This document shows, piece by piece, positions 11,510 through 23,931 of a DNA stretch of 64,000 nucleotides (its first letter is position 1; each line of letters starts with the position of its first letter). Source of the stretch: Lactifluus volemus (taxonomy: Eukaryota; Basidiomycota; Agaricomycetes; Russulales; Russulaceae); NCBI GenBank assembly GCA_022376515.1, contig WTXI01000085.1:62001-126000 (forward strand). The letters are read 5' to 3'. The notes under the pieces are model-generated. The model was not told the origin of the DNA. It did no database searches and was given only the letters and a program-made list of their open reading frames with translations. The translations under genes were made by a program, and so were the position numbers.

Positions 11510-13496
11510 TCAGAGCGACTGGTTTGCCTGTTCCCGCAACCATTCCACTACCGCCGCAAAGCCGGCGCTCGCGAGGAAGCTCCAATCGAACACAGATCCG
11601 AAAGTCTCGTAAGCGGGGAGGTTGGAGAAGAACGCTGCGGCAGTCCCAGTCTCGTCAGTCGCGGGGGGGAACGACGTGCGTAACTGTACCAGCGTCGACA
11701 GTAGGTATATGCCCTAAACAATTCCCCCACACCCAAAAGTCTTAGCGCGTAGCACCTCAGGTGAACGAAGAAGGGGACTTACCATGAGTTGGGCAAGTGC
11801 TAATAAAACGAGTGACGCGACGCGGTTCCGTGACGCAGGTGTGGATTTAAGCGCCCGCGCTGCCCCATATAGGACGCGCCGGATGGAGCCGATGATGACG
11901 GCACCGACCAGGACGAGATTCGCCTGGCGCGTCGCGTAAGCCAAATTCGCCTCGGTGGTCGACGATGGGCGTGATATGAGCCGTAGGAGGACAGAGGGAG
12001 GTGAGTCGGTGAGGGTGATGGGTTGGGAAGCGGGGAGAAGGATGTTTGAAAAGGACTGATAAGAGAGGGGTATCATGAGCAGCAGGTGACGGACTTTATG
12101 TACAGGAACATACGGCAAGACTGCGGAAGATGCAGTAGAAGCCAGTGGCGTGGCGCATGAGAACGAAAATCCGGCCCTGCCATGTCTTGTCGAAGGTTTC
12201 CTGAGCGTACCGCTGTTGGAGGTATCTGAGCTCGGATGCCATGTTCTCTTCGAGAGAGGAAAGAGCGCGAAGCTCAGCCTCGGCATTAGAAAGTACTACG
12301 ATCGTTCAAAATGACAGCACTAATCCAACGATGGACCAACATACCACCATTGCCCAGAAAGTTCGGCGGAAGACGGTTCAGCCAAGACAACTTTTGCCCA
12401 CCCTAAAACAAAGAAAGCTCAGTGAGAGGTATCAATATTAGTTTTGTCGCCCGACCTCAGCTTGGGAGGCTTCGCGTATTCTCAATGAAGTCACCTCTTC
12501 CCTTTTGCTTGCGAGGTCGGCACGGACACGAGCAAAGCTCTGTTCTACACGATCAAGATCTGCTCGAGTTAGATTCTTCCTAGACATCACTGCGTTAGTG
12601 AAGCAAAAGAAACATCTTGAAATTGGCCGACATACCTATTCCTGCCACAACGCAGGGGAAAATAACCCCACGAGGTCGCCATTGAGCCAAAGCCAGAAAG
12701 GCTTCCCAAGATACAGGTGCCAAGGACATTATAGCGCGCTGTAACCAAGGTGAAGGTATTACTCCCTTCAGAAAAGACGAGCGCATCTGGGAGAGGGACA
12801 TAGGATAATAGAAGGAAGTACACCAGAAGCGGCGCGAGAACGGCGACTATATGGCGATATTTTACGGTCACGGACGCTGCAGTTGCGGTGTTGGTGGGGA
12901 TCACGTAGATGTCGGAGATAGATATGGGACTCACTTGAATTCAACGAAGTTGTGCAGACCACGCATAAAGATACAGGTATGACCAAAATGATATTAAGTA
13001 ACAGCGCGTAGAGGGATATTCGCCAGTTGATCAGACGAGTGCTAGGAGCGTTTGAGCACGTATAGCAAGAGTAGAGCATGAAGTAGTCGGCGCACCGGGT
13101 ATTAAGAGTGTCTGATCCATGACACATTAAGAGGAGAAAGAGGGTGCAGCTTTCAGAAAAACAAAAGGAAAAGATGATTTTGGAGAGAACAGAGTGAGAG
13201 TCATTGGACGTCCTTCGTTCAGAGATCGAGGTTGGCTTTGCGTGTGGATGTGGTAATGTGTCAAGTTCTACGGATACACCGGAGGAGGAGCCTTGTGATA
13301 TCTGCTTTAATTCATTGTAAAGGCTTCGGTCGATAAATCTGCGACATGTTGCGAATAGGCCAAGTCTAGAAAGTGATGAATTAAGAGCCTCCCAAAAGAT
13401 TAAATTAAAAGAGAAATACCTGATAGCAACAAGGAAAGAAGTGCCAAAGAAAAATGATTGAGACTCGAGTGGAGGTTCACTACTGCTGAGCGGCAT
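11510..13496 (-). CDS. Golgi pH regulator (GPHR/GPR89-like)
   Basis: A multi-exon minus-strand gene. Exon 1 begins MPLSSSEPPLESQSFFFG. A later exon has ILSKIIFSFCFSESCTLFLLL, followed by the paired membrane segments typical of GPHR, the soluble loop LTRADLDRVEQSFARVRADL, and a C-terminal exon with GIYLLSTLVQLRTSFPP and SNLPAYETFGSVFDWSFL, ending at the TGA at 11510-11512. GPHR proteins are Golgi/ER multi-pass anion channels that keep the Golgi lumen acidic and support glycosylation and sorting. The long charged central loop and conserved ending are diagnostic. The gene is head-to-head with AKR1-like copy A, 131 bases between ATGs. Internal exon boundaries near 12.2-12.5 kb and 12.9-13.1 kb are less certain. 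Confidence 0.8.
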
Positions 13497-13627
13497 CGAT
13501 ACAGTAAGTTAGTTGGGTTGAGAGAGGTGCCAATGTGGTGGCTAATGTAATGAGGCAGTGCAGTCAGCTACGCGTGACAAATGAGCGCTGAATTAGCAGC
13601 ATACACCCACCCACTTATACCTCTACC
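13497..13627. promoter_or_regulatory. Shared promoter region of GPHR and AKR1-like A
   Basis: Only 131 bases separate the two divergent ATGs, so both core promoters must lie here. No clear TATA box is visible. Confidence 0.4.
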
Positions 13628-16300
13628 ATGGTGGCACCCCTTCCGCCTAAATCTGATCTTCCTTCCCCTTCGCTCAACCCAGAGTCTGTTCAAGCCGCAG
13701 ATCTGTCAACTCCAGCTTTCCGTCGCCAAGAGCCAGCTGAGGAGGTAAGTTGTTCCTCACAATCCTACTTTCGTTCCAGTCAACCGACTTTTCTCCGCAG
13801 CAGTCAAACATTTTTGTGGCCGCCCAACGTGGCGATATCAAACTTCTCCACCACCTTATAGAGTCTGGACAAGCCCGAGCCACAGACCGCGACGAGCAAA
13901 ACATCTCCCCCCTTCATTGGGCCGCTATCAATGCCCAACTTCCCGCTTGTCGTTACCTCCTCGAGCAAGGTGCCGAAGTAGATGCCCTAGGCGGCGATTT
14001 GGTTGCCACTCCGATGCAATGGGCGGCCCGTAATGGCCACCTCTACGTGATACAGCTACTCATTGCTCATGGCGCCGACCCAAATATCAAGGATACGCAG
14101 GGCTATAACACCCTACACCTTGTCACCCACTCCTCTACCGTTATGCCTCTTTTATATCTCCTTCACCAGCCCATCTCTGTAGATGAACGTGATGCAGTCG
14201 GACACACCGCGCTTATGTGGGCGGCCTACCAAGGCGACGCGCTCTCCGTCGAACTACTTCTCAAACACGGCGCTAACCCAAATACCCGGGACGATGTTGG
14301 CCTCTCACCTCTACATTGGGCCGTCGTCCGTGGGAACAAAGTGTGCATTCGGCGACTATTCGAGAAAGGCGCGGAGATCCACGCGAAGGACAATGAGGGC
14401 CGTACCGCGCGTGATATGGCCGTCGAGCTCAAAAGCCTCGGTGCTTGGAAACGTGCACTTGAAGAAGGTGGTTTTACGGAAGATGGCTCTAAGCGAAAGA
14501 AACCGCTTGGCGAGGTGCGTGAATATCTAGCATTGGACTCTTATCTTGGCATTAACGACCAACACCACTTAGCGGAATACCAAGTTGGCCGTGTTTTTCA
14601 TGCCTACTCTCTTCCTCTACATGATGTTCACCACGCTTACCGTCCTCCCGTGGTATACGGGTGTCATTCTTGCCATGGCAGAGTTCTTTGCGATGCATCA
14701 TGTAGGCATATCACTGATATCTTATCGACGCTTCTTAATCTCCCATTCCAGATTGTCACTCGCGTTCTGTTGAACAAACCAACATACACGGAGAATGTCA
14801 CGGCCAGCCCATACTTCTCCGGGATTATATTTGGGTCAATGATCTGGGTTGCATACTCTTGGCTTTCTCGGCTATTGCAACGTTGGTTTCCCTCTTTACC
14901 ATCTTCATCCATCTAAAACTTGCCTTGTAGAGACCGAATCACATGCATTTTCTCATCTTATTTTTGCTCTGTCCTTTGGCCTATGCGCATATAACTTCTT
15001 CCGCGCGATGACCCTCGACCCAGGCACATGTCCGGGACCAACAAGCGACGCGGAGCTCAAATCGGTGCGTAGTTTGACATGTCCACGTTCAGCATGACTC
15101 ACGTTGCCTACGTTTCCTTAGATAATCGAGGACTTGGCCTCCGAAGGACGACTTAACGGACAAACGTTTTGTATTCAGTGCATGGTGAGTTTGCGTTGAT
15201 TAATACCAGACGTATCACTAAGTTTCTGTTGCAGGCAAGAAAGCCTCTGCGTTCGAAGCATTGCCGGATTTGTGACAGATGTATCGCGCGCTCTGACCAG
15301 TAAGCTATAATTCTCAGATTACAAGATGGATTTTAATCATCGGGTTTAGCCATTGCCCGTGGGTGTGGAATTGCGGTAAGGTTTAGAATCCGTTTATCAA
15401 TCCGCGACTCACGTCTTTCCTAGTTGGTGTCAATAATCACCGGCAATTTATCATCTTCGTGACTGCGCTCGTCTTTGGCATACTTCTGTTCGACTCACTC
15501 ACCTGGGCATGTGAGCGCTAATTCTCCGTCACTTACCGTTCTACTCGACTGATCTCCTACCAGACTTCTCTTCCCTTACAGATACCCCTTCGCCCTCACC
15601 AGCTTGTCTTCTCCCCGCTTCCGTCTGTAGCCTTGCAGCGACAGATATGTTCCTATTTTCCGTTGCAATCTGGTCAACTCTTCAGCTCATCTGGACGATC
15701 GTCCTGCTCGTTTCACAACTGGTCCAAATTGCGCGTCAAATGACGACGCTCGAAGTGTCTAACCTCGGCCGGTATGGCTACATGGGTGCCCGTGGTGGTT
15801 CGCTGGCGACGCAAATGGGCCACCGCCACCACAACCATTCGCTCCAGGCTGACGCAGACGATGCCCTCAGCGGAGATTCGACGTCGGCGGGCGCGCACGT
15901 GCACGGCCACGGCCACAGACACGGCTCTGGGTGCAACACCAACTTCCTGATGCAACTGCTCGGCTTTGACCGCTTCACGTCGGGCAAAGCGGCCAACGGC
16001 CTCGCGCGCTCGGGCCACGCGGCCAATCCGTTCAACATGGGCATCGTTGGCAACTGCCGTGACTTTTGGACGCGCGGACGCGAGCTCGGCGTCGAGTACG
16101 AACGGCTGTACGAGGTCCCTCCAGAGGGATTCCGGGAGGCGCGGAGGAGGCGCGAGCTCGATCACGATGAGGCCGAGGAGAGTGGGATTCCCGGTCGGAA
16201 GGGACACGGGCTGCGGCAGAAGTTGTTGCTCGGCCTTGGGATTGGCGGGCCGAGCGCGCGGGCGGCCCGGGGTGGGTATGAGCCCCTGAGCCAGGTGTAA
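13628..16300 (+). CDS. AKR1: Ankyrin/DHHC palmitoyltransferase, type I copy A (intact)
   Basis: Ten exons (13628-13744, 13801-14514, 14573-14701, 14752-14881, 14931-15064, 15122-15184, 15235-15299, 15350-15375, 15424-15510, 15564-16300) join in frame to 733 residues. Order: about six ankyrin repeats (residues 40-270, for example TPMQWAARNGHLYVIQLLIA), membrane helices, then a cysteine-rich zinc domain (FCIQCM, KHCRICDRC) and the catalytic DHHCPWVWNC, two more helices and a Gly/His/Arg-rich tail ending GGYEPLSQV. AKR1-type enzymes transfer palmitate to cysteines of membrane and vesicle-fusion proteins at the Golgi. DHHC is split by an intron but intact. This is the only type I copy here with all key residues, so it is likely the functional gene. 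Confidence 0.93.
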
Positions 16301-16649
16301 CCTTTGCGGGAGAGCAGGAGAGCGGTGAGCGGTGCTTGTTTTGTTGTATGACATGTGGTAAGGTAGACGAATCTGATGATCCTATACTACAAATTATATT
16401 TCGGTGTAAATGTTCTCTTAAATGGGGTTGGCCCTCAGTGTAATCCTACCCGCGCATTTAACCCGGCCTTGATGGTGAAACGGTGTCATTACAGTAAGTT
16501 ATCTCAGTGAATCTATGAAGCTAGTTAACCACCGAAAAATAATAATTGATTGTCTTCTCAACGTCGCTTGATTTGGTAGTTGGGGGCACCACAGTCACTT
16601 TCGAAGAGTAGACAAATCGAACACAACAGGTATTAATACTGGTATGTGG

Positions 16650-16777
16650 TCTAGCTCAGGGAGTAGCAAGTAAAACAAGACAGAATAAAAGTAAGAAGCT
16701 CAGTTAGAGCAATCACACTCTAGCCAAGCTTCTTACTTTTATTCTGTCTTGTTTTGCTCGCTACTCCCTGAGCTAGA
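16650..16777. repeat. Inverted repeat with 51-base arms
   Basis: The arms 16650-16700 and 16727-16777 are inverted copies with two mismatches in 51 bases around a 26-base loop. A single related arm is found at about 24190-24240, in the matching place between a type I AKR1-like copy and a kinase copy. The second arm here is therefore a local inverted duplication. Confidence 0.85.
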
Positions 16778-16784
16778 CAACATA

Positions 16785-16907
16785 GTAGCCCACTGTTCGG
16801 TACCAATGGCCGACCGTTTCCCACGAAGTAACAGGCCGAATTTCGTTGCTGCAGGGCATCCTAGAACGAAGCTTCCGTGTGCTAAGTTTGCCCTTTATCT
16901 CAGTTCA
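16785..16907 (-). pseudogene. Kinase relic (3' end of last exon)
   Basis: About 120 bases match the last-exon end of the kinases at 185-1537 and 24250-25609 (the part encoding the segment with SRMPRKNEIWPVTAW). The match stops abruptly at about 16907. It lies downstream of AKR1-like A exactly as kinase B lies downstream of AKR1-like B, so it is the remnant of the kinase in the ancestral duplicated block. Confidence 0.8.
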
Positions 16908-17122
16908 CTTTTCGTCTGAGGCTTCCTTACATAAATTTCTCTCCTTCACTTCCAGAATGATCTCATCTTTCTTCCTTTTGCCATCTTACTTCTGACTTGC
17001 ATTACTTGCGTCGTTTCCACGGTTTCCTTGCACTGTTCGTATAATTACAACAGCATTATCTAACGTATCGTGACGTTCACCGGCAACTATGATATATAAT
17101 CCATTTCAGACCTTGATTCCCG
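16908..17122. other. Intergenic, nothing recognised
   Basis: Short pyrimidine-rich stretch between the kinase relic and the convergent end of the membrane-protein gene. Confidence 0.35.
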
Positions 17123-17976
17123 TCAAATAGAAAAATATAGGATGGCCAGGGGAGACCACACGAGAGCCATTCCACACCAAAATCCCAGTACTGCCCCAGC
17201 CGAGCCGAGCCATTCTAGACCAGCAATTTGGATATAGACGCTTAGAGATCAGGTCGCGCTTACCATGTTGCTCCGCAAGAGGGGCGTTCAGTCCATAGAC
17301 TTCGAGAAATTCCGTCACAGTTTTCCAAACTCTTCCTCCTGTCGGTCGTCGCTGAGTCTGTGCAGAAGCCCGTCAACGTTGAGCCCGACTGTATGGACCA
17401 TAAAAACTAACCCTAAGCCAGACAGTGTTCACGCAGGCCGTAAGAACGATATAAACTGCCAGCCAAACGTCGAGTGGAATGTGCGAAACAAAATGAGCGA
17501 GCAGAGCAACAGGGATGCTGCTCAGCGCGGTGATGGTGGGTGTTCCGCGGAAGACAAAGAGCACGCCAGCGACTGTTGCGTTCGCAAGTGAGTAAGTGGG
17601 CTACGATGAGAGGTACTGTACTCACCTCCTCCAACAAACCGCTTAGCACCATAGCAGATCGAATATGTCAAGTCAATATGGAAGAACCATTCCCAACTCG
17701 TATCCGTCGATTCGTACTGGCCAATCCAATACAAGCTTCGGCTACGGTTAGCTCCGTTTGTCGGAGGGGATGGAGTGGAGAACTGACTCACATAACCGCA
17801 AGAAGGGCCGCCGCCACCCAATCTAGCGTTGTCGGCGCAACGGACTGGCCCATGTAGGTGAGGATACCCTTGGCTAGGCCAAAGGAGAGTATGACGCTCA
17901 TGTTGAGCAGCTTGTAGGCTGTAAGCTTGACTCCAAGGGGTAGGTGAGGCGGAGGCGGAGCATCCGTATTTGTCAT
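17123..17976 (-). CDS. Multi-pass membrane protein of unknown function, copy 1
   Basis: A spliced minus-strand gene starting MTNTDAPPPPHLPLGVKLTA. Signature pieces are LPLGVKLTAYKLLNMSVIL, GQSVAPTTLDWV, LYWIGQYE, WEWFFHIDLTY and two long hydrophobic helices in the third exon (SIPVALLAHFVSHIPL, VWLAVYIVLTAC), then a final helix ending LAILYFSI at the TGA at 17123. The same exon order and motifs occur in the plus-strand paralogue at 38125-39168. This is an agaricomycete-type four-to-five-helix protein with no known function. The upstream ATG at 18063 is less likely because its extension is absent from the paralogue. Confidence 0.7.
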
Positions 17977-19086
17977 ATGGTCTTCTTCGACGTTGCGATC
18001 ACTGCGCAGATGCTCTGGAGATAAGTAGTTCTGAAGCAATATGTGATGAAATGGTTGTGACACTTACTCAGCAGTTGGGCTCATGGATGTGCGCGACGAT
18101 GTCCCCACGGGCGGGTAAACAGAGTGAGACCCATCTCCTTCCAAAGGCATCTATGGTTCTGTAGAGATACTTGAGTCGTTTCTTGTGTACGAACGTCAGC
18201 CGTATTAGCGCGCACGGGTGGCACAGGAGAACAAAGGCAGAATGCTCGTACATCTGTTTCCGTATTCGGTATCCGAGTCATACCTCTCTCTCACACACAT
18301 TTATATTCATCTTTCGAGTCTCCGTGGCTGCACGGTTGCGACAATAAGTTCTCGATGGTGTTTGGTTGATGCAGCTTAATGACGGAAAATGCCGCTCATG
18401 ATCGATCATGATCACTCCGCCTCTTACCGACAATCCGCCACATTCTAGCCGTCGTCGCCCCAATAAAACCGACTATGACTCCGGAATCCTTTTTTTTTCA
18501 ATTGAAACGACGTCTTTGTCGAAACCCCAACTGCCATTCCTCCGTGACCACGAGCACCGCGTGGTGGTGATGCATTCCCTTGTTCCCACCGTTTCTGATA
18601 AAGAGGAGTGGGTAAACCTCGGTTGGAGCACTGGCATACCATTAGTGCGAGACCGTATCTTCCTCGTCGGTGTCAGAGTTGGACTTGCCAACCTCCATTT
18701 GGAGATGCTTCTGCATCTGCTCATAACACCCAATCCTCTTGGCATCCTCCCAACGCTATAACACTACTTTCAGACCCGCCGCCTTTACTCTGCGACCCTT
18801 ACGATGACTGGCCTGATGCGTGTCTGAAGGCACAGTGGACCCTGACTACAAGCCATTTATTTGGCTTACCTGCCCATGTTTAGGGTCTTGGACCCTCCAG
18901 GGCAGGGGGGTGTATGTTCTTTTTCACACGCGGAGCATGTAGCTCCGGGTTGTCAGTGTCTGGCAATTGGTCTGCATAAGACCTTCAGTTGGGACTCAGA
19001 CTCATCGTGCTTGAGAATAAGTGGACCCTCTGATCAATCACAGGATAACGACTCCTCATATCGAGTACAGGCAATTATACTTCCTC
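17977..19086. other. Intergenic, nothing recognised
   Basis: About 1.1 kb. Several short frames lack splice-consistent extension, known motifs or homology to the local duplicated families. Confidence 0.35.
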
Positions 19087-21336
19087 CTAGGCAAAAACTG
19101 CGGCAGTATTAAAGAGGTCCCTGAAATTGTATCTCCGTACATTCCGTATTGCGTTTTTGACATGGTCAGTGACAACCCATCCGACCCAAAATCCAAGCTG
19201 CATTGCTGATGAAATGGAAACTACGGAGAGAAACCTGTCTTCTGACATGCGTCTGCAGGTTGCGACAGGTAGCATGCACGAGCGCGTTGCATCCTTCAAC
19301 GCGAGAAGGTCTAAGCACAGAATCCATGAGATCAAGAACTCAAGCGCGGTGTGACGTAGTTGACAATGCTTACAACTACCGACGAGATGGTTAAACAGAA
19401 GAACACATGTGGTGAGAGTTGTCATGAAGATGACAAAGTAAACGTAATTCTTGGCGCCAACTATGACCATTCTCTGAGTGGGCACGATGGCAGAGAAAGG
19501 GAATACTTTGACATACTGCAAGTCAGCCATATGCCATGCCTGGGGTTCATTGTCAGGAAATAACATGGTGTTCAAGTCACATAATCCCGTACGTTTGCAT
19601 GTATCTATTATGCGTAACACATTTATTGCATCTGTGACAGTGTCTCGTGTTTGGAAGCATTACAACCTGGCATCCGGGCGCATCATCAGCATAAAGGTGT
19701 CAATATTAGCGGCGGATCCCACCAAACATTGTACACAGAACGCCTGGCTATGAAAGCGTTTCTGCTGGACGAGCTCTTCCGTAATCTGTAAGAAATTACA
19801 TAAACAAATCAAATAGGAAAAGATCTCAAGTTACCGATTTCAAAGTGGATCTAGGTGTTGTGCATATTCCCGGGTCACAAAACATTGTGAAAAGGAGCGC
19901 GACCATGCAAAGGACGAACGAGAGAATAAAAGCGGCGTGGATGAAAGGCTTGTGAGATGCGTCTGGTTAAGCGTCCTCATGAAAACGAAATACCAAAGCG
20001 GTGGCACGGAGACATACCATGTCGGAGACGGGAGATCCAGGCATATGCCACCCATAGCACAGAACCGAATGTATAACCCACAGCGTAGGGGCTTTCGTTG
20101 ATGCTATCATGGACCAAATTGCGTCGTAAAAGCTTGAACTCTACAAACTAGTACTCCAATGTGAGCAGGACAAAGAGTCACGAAGGGATTGGGGTTTGCG
20201 AACACAATGCATGACAAAAAACACAGCTGAAGTGAGAAAGCCAGCCATATACCACGGAAATACGCCCAAGATCGTGAACGCGATGCAAAGGTAAATGCTG
20301 GGAACTGAGAATATGATGATTTTCACGTTGGGCTAGAGAGCCGTATGGATATCAATGTGCAGGCTGTTATTACACGTTGCGTTGCAAGACTCGAGACCAC
20401 GACACACCTCGCTGAGCGGTCTGCGCACCCTCGTCCCGTCTTCCTTGAACCCCAACTTTGCAACTACCTTGTTCCAAGTATCGATGTTGTGGTGAAATTC
20501 CTTGGCAGAACGGAGATCCCGAGTCTTCATTTGGATATCCGCGCCTCCCTTGAGGAGCTGGACAATACAGCTCTCGTTGCCGTTGAAAGCCGCCCAATGC
20601 AGCGACGTTAGCCCATCGTGATCCACTGCGTTAGGGTCCGCGCCAAAATTGAGGAGAATCTGGGTGGCAATTGGGTCGCCTTGATACACGGCCCAATGCA
20701 AGGCTGTCTTTCCCCTGTGGTCGCCTTCGTCGATGATGGGATCAAGCTGGCAGACGATGTACAGCAGACCCCAGAAGGACGACGAATGGGTGACTGAGTG
20801 GAGGGAGGTGAAACCTTGGGCGTCGACAAGACGAGGGTTGGCGTCACGTTGGACGAGAAGATGGACGATGTCCTCGAAACCGTTACGAGCGGCATAATGC
20901 AGGGGTGTGAAAAGGAGCTCTCCCCCGACCGCATTGACTTCCGAGCCCTGGTCGAGGAGGTATCTGCATGTATCGGCTTTGCCATTCAAGGCGGCCCAGT
21001 GTAACGCGGTAATCCCGTCGTCATCGCAGTCCGTCACGCGTGCCCGACCCGATTCGACCAGGGCTCGGATATGTTCGGTTCTTCCTTCCTTCGCGGCGGA
21101 GAAGATGTCGAGCTTTATCCATATACAGTACAGTTTTATGCGGATAGGGTAAATTACAATTTGACTCCTGTAGAGATCGAGATCGAAAGGCTCACCTCGG
21201 CATTGCTGGAGACTTCTTGGGAGTTGCCACTGGCGGACTGGGCGGTGCTACTCCCTGCAGTGGCGTTGAGGACCGCAGATGCTCCCTCGTTCTCGATTCG
21301 GGTTATTTCATGCATGGCAATTTCTATAGGATCCAT
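19087..21336 (-). CDS. Type II ankyrin/DHHC-like protein lacking the catalytic cysteine
   Basis: Ten exons on the minus strand join in frame to about 565 residues; the boundaries I could place include 21196-21336, 20408-21112, 20204-20332, 20018-20147, 19835-19962, 19723-19785 and 19087-19310. Exons 3 and 4 have the same lengths as in AKR1-like A (129 and 130 bases). The protein has an N-terminal MDPIEIAMHE segment, about six ankyrin repeats (ITALHWAALNGKADTCRYLL), membrane helices, and the zinc-binding part of the cysteine-rich domain (FCVQCL, RHCHRCNKCV). Where the enzyme has DHHCPWVWNC this protein has QTHGIWLTC, so the catalytic Cys is Gly. The distal helices are kept (YFVIFMTTLTTCVLLFNHL) but the basic tail is missing. 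It is probably a pseudoenzyme, perhaps a substrate-binding ankyrin scaffold. Confidence 0.75.
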
Positions 21337-21388
21337 TGTGCTCACTGGCAACAATTCTATCCTTGGGTTGCAACCCGGGTGCCATAGT

Positions 21389-23931
21389 CCAGAACGTTCA
21401 GACTCCGCTCTTGTTCAGTCCAGATTTCCGTTGCCCGAGCCAGCTGACGAGGTAAGTTACTGTAGTCAACCGACTTTTCTCCGCAACAGTCAAACATTTT
21501 TGTGACCGCCCAACGTGGCGATATCAAACTTCTCCACCATCTTATAGAGTCGGGACGAGCGCGAGCCACAGACCGCGACGAGCAAAATATCTCCCCCTTC
21601 ATGGGCCGCTATCAATGCCCAACTTCCCGCTTGTCGTTACCTCCTCGAGCAAGGTGCCGAAGTAGATGCCCTAGGCGGCGATTTGGTTGCCACTCCGATG
21701 CAATGGGCAGCCCGTAATGGCCACCTCTACGTGATACAGCTACTCATTGCTCATGGCGCCGACCCAAATATCAAGGATACGCAGGGCTATAACACCCTAC
21801 ACCTTGTCACCCACTCCTCTACCGTTATGCCTCTTTTATACCTCCTTCACCAGCCCATCTCTGTAGATGAACGTGATGCAGTCGGACACACCGCGCTTAT
21901 GTGGGCGGCCTACCAAGGCGACGCGCTCTCCGTCGAACTACTTCTCAAACACGGCGCTAACCCAAATACCCGGGACGATGTTGGCCTCTCACCTCTACAT
22001 TGGGCCGTCGTCCGTGGGAACAAAGTGTGCATTCGGCGACTATTCGAGAAAGGCGCGGAGATCCACGCGAAGGACAATGAGGGCCGTACCGCGCGTGATA
22101 TGGCCGTCGAGCTCAAAAGCCTCGGTGCTTGGAAACGTGCACTTGAAGAAGGTGGTTTTACGGAAGATGGCTCTAAGCGAAAGAAACCGCTTGGCGAGGT
22201 GCGTGAATATCTAGCATTGGACTCTTATCTTGGCATTAACGACCAACACCACTTAGCGGAATACCAAGTTGGCCGTGTTTTTCATGCCTACTCTCTTCCT
22301 CTACATGATGTTCACCACGCTTACCGTCCTCCCGTGGTATACGGGTGTCATTCTTGCCATGGCAGAGTTCTTTGCGATGCATCATGTAGGCATATCACTG
22401 ATATCTTATCGACGCTTCTTAATCTCCCATTCCAGATTGTCACTCGCGTTCTGTTGAACAAACCAACATACACGGAGAATGTCACGGCCAGCCCATACTT
22501 CTCCGGGATTATATTTGGGTCAATGATCTGGGTTGCATACTCTTGGCTTTCTCGGCTATTGCAACGTTGGTTTCCCTCTTTACCATCTTCATCCATCTAA
22601 AACTTGCCATGTAGAGACCGAATCACATGCATTTTCTCATCTTATTTTTGCTCTGTCCTTTGGCCTATGCGCATATAACTTCTTCCGCGCGATGACCCTC
22701 GACCCAGGCACATGTCCGGGACCAACAAGCGACGCGGAGCTCAAATCGGTGCGTAGTTTGACATGTCCACGTTCAGCATGACTCACGTTGCCTACGTTTC
22801 CTTAGATAATCGAGGACTTGGCCTCCGAAGGACGACTTAACGGACAAACGTTTTGTATTCAGTGCATGCGTTGATTAATACCAGACGTTTCTGTTGCAGG
22901 CAAGAAAGCCTCTGCGTTCGAAACATTGCCGGATTTGTGACAGATGTATCGCGCGCTCTGACCAGTAAGCTATGATTCTCAGATTACAAGACGGATTTTA
23001 ATCATCGGGTTTAGCCATTGCCCGTGGGTATGGAATTGCGGTAAGATTTAGAATCCGTTCATCAAACCGCGACTCACGTCTTTCCTAGTTGGCGTCAACA
23101 ATCACCGGCAGTTTATCATCTTCGTGACTGCGCTTGTCTTTGGCGTACTTCTGTTCGACTCACTCACCTGGGCATGTGAGCGCCAATTCTCCGTCGTTTA
23201 CCCTTCTATTCGACTGATCTCCTACCAGACTTCTCTTCCCTTACAGATACCCCTTCACCCTCACCAGCTTGTCTTCTCCCCGCTTTCGTCTGTAGCCTTG
23301 CAGCGACAGATATGTTCCTATTTTCCGTTGCAGTCTGGTCAACTCTTCAGCTCATCTGGACGATCGTCCTGCTCGTTTCACAACTGGTCCAAATTGCGCG
23401 TCAAATGACGACACTCGAAGTGTCCAACCTCGGCCGGTATGGCTACATGGGTGCCCGTGGTGGTTCGCTTGCGACGCAAATGGGCCACCGCCACCACAAC
23501 CCGGAGATCTGACGTCGGCAGGCGCGCACGTGCACGGCCACGGCCACAGACACTGCTCTGGGTGCAATACCAACTTCCTGATGCAACTGCTCGGCTTTGA
23601 CCGCTTCACGTCAGGCAAAGCGGCCAACGGCCTCGCGCGCTCGGGCCACGCGGCCAATCCGTTCAACATGGGCATCGTTGGCAACTGCCGTGACTTTTGG
23701 ACGCGCGGACGCGAGCTCGGCGTCGAGTACGAACGGCTGTACGAGGTTCCTCCAGAGGGATTTCGGGAGGCGCGGAGGAGGCGCGAGCTCGATCACGATG
23801 AGGCCGAGGAGAGTGGGATTCCCGGTCGGAAGGGACACGGGCTGCGGCAGAAGCTGTTGCTCGGCCTTGGGATTGGCGGGCCAAGCGCGCGGGCGGCTCG
23901 GGGTGGGTATGAGCCCCTGAGCCAGGTGTAA
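21389..23931 (+). pseudogene. Type I AKR1-like copy B (pseudogene)
   Basis: This is nearly identical to copy A from exon 1 to the end of the gene, yet disabled several times. The ATG region of exon 1 is replaced by unrelated sequence. Two bases are deleted in the first ankyrin repeat (about 21593-21603), shifting the frame. The donor of the intron in the cysteine-rich domain (GTGAGTTT in copy A) is deleted at about 22868, so unspliced reading meets a stop. In the last exon a deletion removes part of the linker after HRHHN and leaves TGA at 23510-23512. The DHHC exons themselves are unchanged. High identity with several lesions indicates recent duplication. Confidence 0.9.

Noticed and set aside
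15713..16354. 213-codon minus-strand frame opposite the AKR1-like last exon
   Set aside because: Antisense shadow of a GC-rich coding exon; it reappears, broken, opposite the pseudogene copy.
16650..16700. tRNA gene suggested by an A-box-like TAGCTCAGGGAG
   Set aside because: No B box, no cloverleaf and no acceptor stem could be found.
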